64,000 nt of DNA from DASSUW01 sp963740605 (GTDB lineage: Bacteria; Actinomycetota; Thermoleophilia; Solirubrobacterales; Solirubrobacteraceae): assembly GCA_963740605.1 (NCBI GenBank), contig CAVUFC010000036.1, positions 186,001-250,000 of the forward strand, given 5' to 3'. The notes under the pieces are model-generated. The model was not told the origin of the DNA. It worked only from the letters and a program-made list of their open reading frames with translations, and made no database searches. A program made the translations under genes and the position numbers. Below are positions 7,467-14,667 of this stretch, in pieces (within the stretch, counting starts at the first letter, position 1; the number at the start of each line of letters is the position of its first letter).

Positions 7467-8908
7467 GCGATCGCGAGCTCGATCCCCGCGAGCTCGCAGA
7501 AGACCTCCCAGTCCGCCGCCCGGTGGCCCGGGTTGAGCACCTGGTGGTGCGGGCCGCCGAGCCGCAGCCAGGCGTTCATGCACTCGCGGACTCCCCGCAC
7601 CGGCCGGAAGTTGCCGTACGGCATCTCCAGCGACGGCAGCTCGTCCGTGTCGAGGATCTCGCCCTCGGACACCACGAGCCGGAAGCGCTCGCCGCCCAAG
7701 GACACCAGCGTCGCGAGCGTGGCGGGACCGACCGCATACTGGAACAGGAACGTCGGCGGGTCCTCGAGGCCGCCGATCCCGAGCGGCCGCTTGATCAGCC
7801 GCACCGGGCGATCGGCGCGCGCGAGCGCCCAGTTGCCCTCGCCCATGTGGCTCATGAGGATCGAGTCGCTCGGGAAGTCCATCGCGTACATCTCGGTGAA
7901 CTGGGTGTCGCCGAACTGGTTACGGGCGGCGACCATCAGTGCCGCGGTCAGCGCGTCGCCCTCGGCGCCGTAGCCGTAGCCGGCGGCCATCAGCGACGAC
8001 GCGGCGGCGAGCGGCAGGCGCGCGAAGCGGCCGTCCTCGGCGATCGCGTCGAAGTGGGTCGAGTACGCGTCGCAGCCCCGCTCCTGGAGCAATTCGGTGA
8101 GCCCGACCTGCATCCGCGCGTGGTCCTCGCGCTCGGGGGCGGTCAGGCGTGGATCCACCTCGAACCGGTCATCTTCGAAGGCCAGGACCGCGGAGACATC
8201 GGTGGGCGACGCAGCCGCGGCGGCCCGCACCAGGTCTCCGGGCGCCAGCGCGAGCACCTGCGGCCCGAGTGTGCGCACCAGCGTGTGGACGTCGACCTGG
8301 ATGTCGCCCATCCCGTTCATCGAATAACCGAACACGCCGACTTTGAGCGATCGCCAGCGCGTCACCGCCGCCGCGGCGCGCGCCCACCGGCCGACCGCGG
8401 CGCGGAACGCGTCGGACTGCCAGTCGTCGGTGACGACATGGAACGAGCGGCCGGCGCGGACCATCGCGTTGGCCGTGTCCTGCGCGCCGTGGATGCCCTG
8501 GTTGTACGTCAGGTCGGCCATGTCCCACTCCGCCGTCACGGCCGGGACCGGCTGGATGTTCGCCAGGCAGATCGGCAGCGGGGTGTTCGCCAGCAGCCGC
8601 GCGACCCGCTGTGCCGGCCCGTACGTGAGCATCACGACGAGCAGCCCGTCGAGGTCGGAGTCCTCGAGCGCGCGCATCGCCCGTTCAGCTTCCTCGCGCT
8701 CCTTCACCGGCGGTGCGACGACGACGTCGGCCACGTCCTGCAACGCCGTGCCGATCGCCCGCGCGTACTCGCCCTGGCGCTCCGTGATGCCAGGGAGCAT
8801 CTCGTCGTAGAGGCTCTGCATGATCCCGAGCAGGCCGATGCGCGGCCGCGCGGCGCCAGGGCCGCCGCCGGCCTCAGCGCTGCCCGTAGACGTTCTGGTA
8901 GCGGTCAT
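7463..8908 (-). CDS. araA: L-arabinose isomerase
   Basis: A 481-residue isomerase converting L-arabinose to L-ribulose. Conserved blocks are GLLGIMQSLYDEMLPGI, NIQPVPAVTAEWDMADLTYNQGI (here split over residues 110-135), YGYGAEGDALTAA, FTEMYAMDF and SHMGEGNWALA, the last carrying metal-binding His/Glu residues. It is the divergent actinobacterial AraA/FucI-fold type. The ATG at 8908 is chosen because a strong GGAGGTGGAGG precedes it; it lies 35 bases inside the end of araD, indicating coupling. It is the last gene of the araBDA operon and shares a TTAG stop with the convergent hydrolase. Confidence 0.9.
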   Translation of the reverse strand: MTATRTSTGSAEAGGGPGAARPRIGLLGIMQSLYDEMLPGITERQGEYARAIGTALQDVADVVVAPPVKEREEAERAMRALEDSDLDGLLVVMLTYGPAQRVARLLANTPLPICLANIQPVPAVTAEWDMADLTYNQGIHGAQDTANAMVRAGRSFHVVTDDWQSDAFRAAVGRWARAAAAVTRWRSLKVGVFGYSMNGMGDIQVDVHTLVRTLGPQVLALAPGDLVRAAAAASPTDVSAVLAFEDDRFEVDPRLTAPEREDHARMQVGLTELLQERGCDAYSTHFDAIAEDGRFARLPLAAASSLMAAGYGYGAEGDALTAALMVAARNQFGDTQFTEMYAMDFPSDSILMSHMGEGNWALARADRPVRLIKRPLGIGGLEDPPTFLFQYAVGPATLATLVSLGGERFRLVVSEGEILDTDELPSLEMPYGNFRPVRGVRECMNAWLRLGGPHHQVLNPGHRAADWEVFCELAGIELAIA

Positions 8909-9527
8909 GGAGCGCCTCCACCTCCTCTTCACCGATGCTCGTCACCTCGCCCAACTGGCTCGCGATATGGACCGTGCGCGCGACGTCCTCGCACATCACG
9001 GCGGCCTTGATCGCCTCGCGCGGCCCCGTCCCGACCGTGAACACGCCGTGGCTGCGCATCAGCACCGCCGACGACGGCGATCCCGCAAGGGTCTCCACGA
9101 CCCCGTGTCCGATCTCCTCGTCGCCGATCAGCGCGAACGGGCCGATCGGGATCGGGCCGCCGAACTCGTCGGCCATCGCGGTCAGCACGCACGGGATCGA
9201 CTCACCGCGCGCCGCCCACGCCGTCGCGTAGGTGCTGTGGGTGTGCGCGACGCCGCCGATCTGCGGCATGTGCCGGTAGATGAAGCCGTGCGTCGCTGCG
9301 TCGCTCGACGGCGCGAGCTCGCCCTCGACGCGCTTGCCGTGCAGGTCGCACACCACCATCGAGTCCGGCGTGAGCTCGTCGTATGCGAGCCCACTCGGCT
9401 TGATCACCATCAGGCTCTCGCCCGGCACCCGCGCGGACAGGTTGCCGCTCGTCCACACCACGAGCCCGTTGCGCGGGAGCTCGGCGTGCAGCGCGCACAC
9501 CTCCTCGCGCAGCGCTCCCAGGCTCAT
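8874..9527 (-). CDS. araD: L-ribulose-5-phosphate 4-epimerase
   Basis: A 217-residue class II aldolase-fold epimerase making D-xylulose 5-phosphate, the final step of arabinose entry into the pentose phosphate pathway. Conserved elements are the phosphate-binding TSGNLSARV, IKPSGLAYDELTPDSMVV, the zinc histidines in GVAHTHSTYATAWAARG, and the later LMRSHGVFTVG. The ATG at 9527 is preceded by GAGGTGG and overlaps the araB stop by four bases. The sequence just upstream of the start, inside araB, carries two palindromes. Confidence 0.92.
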   Translation of the reverse strand: MSLGALREEVCALHAELPRNGLVVWTSGNLSARVPGESLMVIKPSGLAYDELTPDSMVVCDLHGKRVEGELAPSSDAATHGFIYRHMPQIGGVAHTHSTYATAWAARGESIPCVLTAMADEFGGPIPIGPFALIGDEEIGHGVVETLAGSPSSAVLMRSHGVFTVGTGPREAIKAAVMCEDVARTVHIASQLGEVTSIGEEEVEALHDRYQNVYGQR

Positions 9528-11227
9528 CCGGCCACCTCGCGATGTTCGCGAAGCGAACTCGCAAGGGAATCGCCGCCAGGCGATTCCCCGCGCAGCCGCC
9601 GCAGGCTGTGCATCGTCTCGCCGTTCGCGAACCGGTCGTGCAGGTTCGAGTAGTGCGCGTACAGCGCGTCGTAGGCCTCGGCGCGCTCCTCGTCGGGGAT
9701 GTAGACGTCGCGCCGCACCTTGCCCATCGCGGCCGCCGCCGCGCGGATGTCCGGGTGTACGCCGGCGGCGACCGCGGCGTGCATCGCCGAGCCGAGCGCC
9801 GGACCCTGCTCGGACTCGATCAGGTGGATCCGCCGGCGTGTGATGTCGGCGTACATCTGCATCAGCACGGCGTTCTTGATCAGGCCGCCGGCCGCGATCA
9901 GCTCGCGCACCGGCACACCCGAGGACTCGAACGCCTCGATGATCTTGCGCGTCCCGAACGCCGTCGACTCCATCAGCGCGCGATAGACGTCCTCGGCACG
10001 CGTCGCCAGCGTGAGCCCGACGATCAGGCCGCTGAGCTCGTGGTCGACCAGGATCGAGCGGTTGCCGCTGTGCCAGTCGAGCACGACGAGGCCGTGCTGG
10101 CCGACGCGCTGGCGCCCCGCGAGTTCGGACAGGTGGGTGTGGAGGTCGACGCCCGCCGCGCGCGCCGCGTCGTGGTAAGCGGGCGGCACCGCGTTGTCGA
10201 CGAACCAGGCGAAGATATCGCCGACGCCGCTCTGGCCGGCCTCGTAGCCGTACAGCCCCGGCACGACGCCGCCGTCGACGACGCCGCACATCCCCGGCAC
10301 CTCGCCGAGCACGTCGCCGTTCATGATGTGGCACGTCGAGGTGCCCATCACGGCGAGCATCTGGCCCGGCTCGATCGCGCGGGCGGCGGGGGCGGTGACG
10401 TGCGCGTCGACGTTGCCGACCGCCACCGCGATCCCCTCCGGCAGGCCGGTCCACTCGGCCGCCTGCGCGGTCAGCGAGCCTGCGCGCTCGCCGAGCTGAC
10501 CGAGCGGCCCTTCGAGCTTGTCGAGGAAGTCGCCGAAGCGGTCGTCGAGCGCGCGCAGGTAGTCCTCGGACGGATAGTGGCCGTCCTGGTAGATCGCCTT
10601 GTAGCCGGTCGCGCAGACGTTGCGCACGTAGCGGCCGGACAGCTGCCAGACGATCCAGTCGGCAGCCTCGACCCACAGGTCGGTCCGCGCGTACATGTCC
10701 GGGTCCTCGTCGAGCACCTGCAGCGCTTTGGCGAACTCCCACTCGGACGAGATGCGGCCGCCGTAGCGGGCCAGCCACGGCTCACCACGCTCGGCGGCGA
10801 CCGCGTTCACGCGGTCGGCCTGCGCCTGCGCGGCGTGGTGCTTCCACAGCTTCGGCCACGCGTGCGGGCGCTCGGCCAGCTCCGGCACCCAGCACAGCGG
10901 CGTGCCGTCGCTGCGCACCGGGAGCGGGGTGGAGGCCGTGAAGTCGGTGGCGATGCCGACCACGTCGCCTGCGTCGACGCCCGCCGCGCGCAGTGCCGCG
11001 GGCACCGTCTGGCGCAGCGACTCGACGTAGTCCGACGGATCCTGCAAGGCCCAGTCGGACGGTAGCGACGGCCCGCCGGTCGGTAGCACCCGCTCGATCA
11101 CGCCGTTCGCGTACTCGTGCACCGCAGACCCGAGCTCGGCGCCGTCGGACGCCCGCACGACCACGGCGCGGGCCGACAACGTGCCGTAGTCGACGCCGAC
11201 GACGCAGGCGTTAGCGCTCACATCCAC
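9524..11227 (-). CDS. araB: L-ribulokinase
   Basis: A 567-residue FGGY kinase that phosphorylates L-ribulose. The N-terminal ATP-site block is GVDYGTLSARAVVV; later blocks are IATDFTASTPLPV, GNVDAHVTAPAARA, MGTSTCHIMNG and the adenosine motif AAGGLIKNAVLMQMYAD. The length suits AraB. The first codons (ATGGATGTGAGCGCTAACGCC) contain a LacI-type operator. The last 24 codons are unusual: they encode GESPGGDSLASSLREHREV from two adjacent palindromes and look like an insertion at the 3' end. First gene of araBDA, directly downstream of the regulator gene. Confidence 0.93.
   Translation of the reverse strand: MDVSANACVVGVDYGTLSARAVVVRASDGAELGSAVHEYANGVIERVLPTGGPSLPSDWALQDPSDYVESLRQTVPAALRAAGVDAGDVVGIATDFTASTPLPVRSDGTPLCWVPELAERPHAWPKLWKHHAAQAQADRVNAVAAERGEPWLARYGGRISSEWEFAKALQVLDEDPDMYARTDLWVEAADWIVWQLSGRYVRNVCATGYKAIYQDGHYPSEDYLRALDDRFGDFLDKLEGPLGQLGERAGSLTAQAAEWTGLPEGIAVAVGNVDAHVTAPAARAIEPGQMLAVMGTSTCHIMNGDVLGEVPGMCGVVDGGVVPGLYGYEAGQSGVGDIFAWFVDNAVPPAYHDAARAAGVDLHTHLSELAGRQRVGQHGLVVLDWHSGNRSILVDHELSGLIVGLTLATRAEDVYRALMESTAFGTRKIIEAFESSGVPVRELIAAGGLIKNAVLMQMYADITRRRIHLIESEQGPALGSAMHAAVAAGVHPDIRAAAAAMGKVRRDVYIPDEERAEAYDALYAHYSNLHDRFANGETMHSLRRLRGESPGGDSLASSLREHREVAG
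9544..9588. repeat. Paired palindromes in the 3' end of araB
   Basis: Two perfect inverted repeats lie side by side: GTTCGC-GAA-GCGAAC at 9544-9558 and GGGAATCGCC-GCCA-GGCGATTCCC at 9565-9588. They are translated in frame as the tail of AraB and sit 17-61 bases before the araD start. They could be a small dispersed palindromic element or an RNA structure acting on araD translation. Confidence 0.6.
11210..11221 (-). promoter_or_regulatory. LacI-type operator at the araB start
   Basis: GTGAGCGCTAAC on the minus strand covers codons 3 to 6 of araB. The same 12-mer occurs at 12413-12424, and a one-base variant on the minus strand at 12357-12368. The AGCGCT centre is a palindrome, as expected for a LacI-family dimer. 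Confidence 0.7.
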
Positions 11228-11266
11228 CGCCCGGGACGAGGTCTGCGGAGGCGGGACCCATCGTGC

Positions 11267-12292
11267 TCAGACCCCTGCCGTGCTCGCGCGGACGATCAGC
11301 TCGGGCGCCACCGTCTCGCGGCGCGGCTCACGGACGCCGCTCTCGATCTGCTCCAGCAGCAGCAGCAGGCTGCGCCGGCCCATCTCGTTGAAGTTCTGGC
11401 GCACGGTCGTGAGCGGGGGCGTGAAGTACTCCGCCTCGGGGATGTCGTCGAAACCGACGACGCTGATGTCGCCCGGGATCCGGCGGCCGGCCTCGTGCAG
11501 CGCGCGCAGCAGCCCGAGCGCCATCTGGTCGTTGGCGACGAATACGGCGGTGACGTCGTGGTTGGCGGCGAGGTCGCGACCGAGCTCGTGCCCGGCGCGC
11601 GCGCTCCAGTCGCCGTGCAGCACCGGCGGCGCCGGCGCACCGGCCGCTTCCAAAGTGCTCCGCCACCCGCGCATGCGGTCCTGCGCCTCGAGCCAGTCGA
11701 CCGGGCCGGAGATGTGCCAGACCGTGCGATGGCCGAGCTCGAGCAGGTGCGAGGTCGCCAGCTGCGCGCCCTCGAACTGGTCGACCGCGACGAGCGGCAC
11801 CGAGTCGTCGGGCCCGGCCTCGGCGGCCACCACCGGCACGTCCTCGGGCAGGTGCAGCATCGCCGCCGTCGCGGACTCCTGCGGCGCGATCACGAGGATG
11901 CCGTCCACGCCCTGGTCGCGCAGGCGCTCGACCGCGCTGACGACCGACGAGCTGGCGAGCGAGCGCAGGCTCACGATGCTCACGAAGTAGTCCGCCTCGT
12001 GGGCGGCGCGCTCGATCCCGAACAGCGTCGACGCCGGGCCGTGGAGCGTGGTGTCGAAGCTGACGACGCCGAGCGTGCGCGAGCGGCCGGTCACGAGCGC
12101 GCGCGCGACCGGGTTGGGCCGGTACTCGAGCTTGCGCATCGCGTCCTGCACGCGCTCGCGCGTGTCGGCCCGCACGTGCGGGCTGTCGTTGATCACTCGC
12201 GACACCGTCTGCAGCGACACACCGGCGAGCTTCGCCACGTCAGCCATCACCACCGCTCGGGGGCGTTGGCCCTTGTTTGCGAGTGAGCTCAT
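11267..12292 (-). CDS. LacI family transcriptional regulator, probable arabinose repressor
   Basis: A 341-residue LacI/GalR regulator. The HTH is VMADVAKLAGVSLQTVSRVIN (residues 15-35) followed by the hinge RPNPVARALVTGRS; the rest is a periplasmic-binding-protein-like sugar domain with FVANDQMALGLLRAL and VVGFDDIPEAEYF. It lies between araB and the divergent arabinofuranosidase gene, and three GTGAGCGCTAAC-like operators flank it. Most likely it represses both arms and is released by arabinose or a related sugar (inference from position). It is not an AraC- or GntR-type AraR. Confidence 0.88.
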   Translation of the reverse strand: MSSLANKGQRPRAVVMADVAKLAGVSLQTVSRVINDSPHVRADTRERVQDAMRKLEYRPNPVARALVTGRSRTLGVVSFDTTLHGPASTLFGIERAAHEADYFVSIVSLRSLASSSVVSAVERLRDQGVDGILVIAPQESATAAMLHLPEDVPVVAAEAGPDDSVPLVAVDQFEGAQLATSHLLELGHRTVWHISGPVDWLEAQDRMRGWRSTLEAAGAPAPPVLHGDWSARAGHELGRDLAANHDVTAVFVANDQMALGLLRALHEAGRRIPGDISVVGFDDIPEAEYFTPPLTTVRQNFNEMGRRSLLLLLEQIESGVREPRRETVAPELIVRASTAGV

Positions 12293-12356
12293 CGGTTGGG
12301 CGACATCGTCGCATCATCATCGGAGACGGCACCGAGCCCGGCGCAGCGCCGCTGAT

Positions 12357-12368
12357 GCTAGCGCTCAC
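12357..12368 (-). promoter_or_regulatory. LacI-type operator upstream of the arabinofuranosidase gene
   Basis: GTGAGCGCTAGC on the minus strand (GCTAGCGCTCAC on plus) differs from the other two operators at one base. It lies between the divergent regulator and GH127 genes; its centre is 56 bp from that of the site at 12413, roughly five helical turns, so looping is possible. Confidence 0.65.
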
Positions 12369-12412
12369 AGGATCTGGGTCAAGTCCATTACGGGGGCTTT
12401 GAGACGCGACCC

Positions 12413-12424
12413 GTGAGCGCTAAC
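12413..12424 (+). promoter_or_regulatory. LacI-type operator overlapping the GH127 start codon
   Basis: GTGAGCGCTAAC begins with the GTG start codon itself, so the first four codons (V-S-A-N) are the operator. A bound repressor would cover the transcription and translation start. Confidence 0.68.
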
Positions 12425-14239
12425 ATCAACGGCCGATTGGCTGACCTATCCGGCCTTCCCGTCGCCCCTGGTAGCGGCGTGCTGCGCCCGCTCGGGATCG
12501 GCGTCGTGCGGCTGCGCGGCGGGTTCTGGGGTGACCGCCAGCAGCTCAACGCGAGCACGCTGCTGCCGCACTGCCACCGCTGGGAGAGCCGGCTCGGCTG
12601 GATCGAGAACTTCAGCGATCCGCACACCGACCGCGGGCGCGAGTTCGCCGACTCCGACGTCTACAAGATGGTCGAAGGGATGGCGTGGGAGGTGGGCCGT
12701 AGCGGGAGCACGCGGCTCGACACGCTGATCGGCGAGATCGCCGAGGCCGCCGCCGGAGCGCAGGAGGAGGACGGCTACCTCAACACCCGCTTCGGCCACC
12801 GCGGCCGCGACCACCGCTACACCGACCTCGAGTGGGGCCACGAGCTGTACTGCTACGGCCATCTCATCCAGGCCGCCGTCGCGCGCCTGCGCACACGCGG
12901 CGAGGACCGACTGACCGAGATCGCGCGCCGCGCTGCCGACCACGTGTGCGACACGTTCGGCGCGACCGGCAACCAGGGCGTGTGCGGGCATCCCGAGATC
13001 GAGATGGCGCTCGTCGAGCTCTACCGCGCCACCGGCTCCGACCGCTACCTGGAGCAGGCGCGGCTGTTCGTCGAGCGCCGCGGCGGGCCGGCGCTTGCCG
13101 ACATCCCTCGCGGCCGCGCCTACTTTCAGGACGACGTGCCGATCCGCGAGGCCGAGGCGTTCCGCGGCCACGCCGTCCGCGCGCTGTACCTCGCAAGCGC
13201 CGCCGTCGACCTCGCGGTGGAGACGGGCGATCGCGAGCTGCTCGCGGCGATCGAGCGCCAGTGGGAGCGCACGATCGAGCGCCGCACGTATCTGACCGGC
13301 GGGATGGGCTCGCGCCACAGCGACGAGTCGTTCGGCGAGGACTACGAGCTGCCGCCCGATCGCGCGTACTCGGAGACCTGCGCGGGCGTCGCGTCGGTGC
13401 AGCTGGCGTGGCGCCTGCTGCTGGCGACGGGCGACGCCCGCTACGCCGACGTGATCGAGCGGACGCTGTGCAACGTCGTCGCGACCTCACCGGCGCTCGA
13501 CGGCAGCGGCTTCTTCTACGCCAACCCGCTGCACCAGCGCGTGCCGGGCGAACCGCCGGACCCCGACGCCGAGAACATGCGCGCCGCATCGAGCCTGCGC
13601 GCGCCGTGGTTCCACGTGTCCTGCTGCCCGACCAACGTCGCCCGCACGTTCGCCAGCCTCGGGGGATATGTCGCGACGACCGACGACGACGGCGTGCAGA
13701 TCCACCAGTACGCGTCGGGCACGGTCGAGGCCGGTCCACTGACTCTCGACATCGCAACGGAGTACCCGTGGGCGGGCGAAGTGACCGTGCGGATCGCTGC
13801 GACCGATGGCACCCGCCGGCGGCTGAGCCTGCGCGTGCCCGCGTGGGCGGGCGAGGCGGTGCTCGTCGATCGCGGGCACCGCCGCCCGGTGCCGGCCGGC
13901 TACGCGACGGTCGACGCCGAGTGGGCGGCCGGCGACGAGGTCCGGCTCGAGCTGCCGCTGCAGCCGCGCTGGACCGAGCCGGACCCGCACGTCGACGCGG
14001 TGCGCGGCTGCGTCGCCGTCGAGCGCGGTCCGCTCGTCTACTGCCTCGAGTCGACCGACCACGACGCCGACCTGTCCGAGGTGCGCGCCGACCCGCGGGC
14101 GAACATCGCCGAGGATGGCGTCTCGCGTCCGCTGGGCGGCGCGCCGGTGCTGACTGCGGCGGGGCTGACGTTCATCCCATACCACACGTGGGGCAACCGC
14201 GGCCTGGCCACGATGCGCGTGTGGGTGCCGGTCGGCTAG
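12413..14239 (+). CDS. Beta-L-arabinofuranosidase (GH127)
   Basis: A 608-residue intracellular GH127 glycosidase that would release L-arabinose from beta-linked arabinofuranosides. It shows the family architecture: an (alpha/alpha)6 barrel with FWGDRQQLN, YLNTRFG, YCYGHLIQAAVA, GHPEIEMALVELYRATG and LTGGMGSRHSDESFGEDYELP, followed by a beta-sandwich. The cysteine-zinc catalytic site of the HypBA1 type is complete: the Glu and Cys of YSETCAG (about residues 319-325) and the Cys pair of SCCPTN (about 402), the first being the likely nucleophile. No signal peptide is seen. GTG start; the operator covers it. It shares a CTAG stop with the VOC gene. Confidence 0.92.
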   Translation: MSANINGRLADLSGLPVAPGSGVLRPLGIGVVRLRGGFWGDRQQLNASTLLPHCHRWESRLGWIENFSDPHTDRGREFADSDVYKMVEGMAWEVGRSGSTRLDTLIGEIAEAAAGAQEEDGYLNTRFGHRGRDHRYTDLEWGHELYCYGHLIQAAVARLRTRGEDRLTEIARRAADHVCDTFGATGNQGVCGHPEIEMALVELYRATGSDRYLEQARLFVERRGGPALADIPRGRAYFQDDVPIREAEAFRGHAVRALYLASAAVDLAVETGDRELLAAIERQWERTIERRTYLTGGMGSRHSDESFGEDYELPPDRAYSETCAGVASVQLAWRLLLATGDARYADVIERTLCNVVATSPALDGSGFFYANPLHQRVPGEPPDPDAENMRAASSLRAPWFHVSCCPTNVARTFASLGGYVATTDDDGVQIHQYASGTVEAGPLTLDIATEYPWAGEVTVRIAATDGTRRRLSLRVPAWAGEAVLVDRGHRRPVPAGYATVDAEWAAGDEVRLELPLQPRWTEPDPHVDAVRGCVAVERGPLVYCLESTDHDADLSEVRADPRANIAEDGVSRPLGGAPVLTAAGLTFIPYHTWGNRGLATMRVWVPVG

Positions 14240-14607
14240 CCGCGATCCGGGATCTGCTGCACCGCCCAGCCGTTGCCGTCCGGGTCCTGGAAGAACACGA
14301 AGCGGCCCCAGGGGAAGTCCTGCACGTCGCTGACCACGACGCCGCGCGAAGCGAGGTCGGCGCGGGCCGCGTTCGCGTCGTCGACGACGAGCTGGAGACC
14401 TTGGACCGAGCCGGGCTCGGCTTCGCTGACGCCCTTCCCGATCGCGATCGAGCACGCCGACCCGAGCGGTGTGAGCTGCACGAAGCGGATTTCCTCGCTG
14501 ACCACGTGGTCGTGGTCAGCGTTGAAGCCGGCCTGGTCGACGTAGAACGCCTTGGCGCGATCGACGTCGGAGACCGGCACAGCGATCAGTTCGAGCTTGT
14601 AGTCCAT
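14236..14607 (-). CDS. VOC (glyoxalase/bleomycin resistance) superfamily protein
   Basis: A 123-residue single VOC domain built of two beta-alpha-beta3 repeats: VPVSDVDRAKAFYVDQAGF at the N-terminus and QLVVDDANAARADLASRG then FFQDPDGNGWAVQQ at the C-terminus. The family includes glyoxalases, extradiol dioxygenases and drug-binding proteins; this subgroup has no settled function. An AAGGCGG element lies just before the ATG. It is divergent from glgB across 60 bp. Confidence 0.85.
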   Translation of the reverse strand: MDYKLELIAVPVSDVDRAKAFYVDQAGFNADHDHVVSEEIRFVQLTPLGSACSIAIGKGVSEAEPGSVQGLQLVVDDANAARADLASRGVVVSDVQDFPWGRFVFFQDPDGNGWAVQQIPDRG

Positions 14608-14667
14608 AGGCGCCGCCTTGGTTTGGTGTGAACGCAGGAACCTATATGGGTAGTCAGACTCCCTGCC

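Noticed and set aside
7523..9010. Long open frame antisense to araA and araD
   Set aside because: It is the mirror of GC-rich codons; the protein is low-complexity Arg/Gly/Ala-rich with no domain, while araA and araD on the other strand are fully conserved.
12293..12412. Riboswitch before the GH127 gene
   Set aside because: The region is short, lacks a recognisable aptamer, and the LacI operators explain the regulation.
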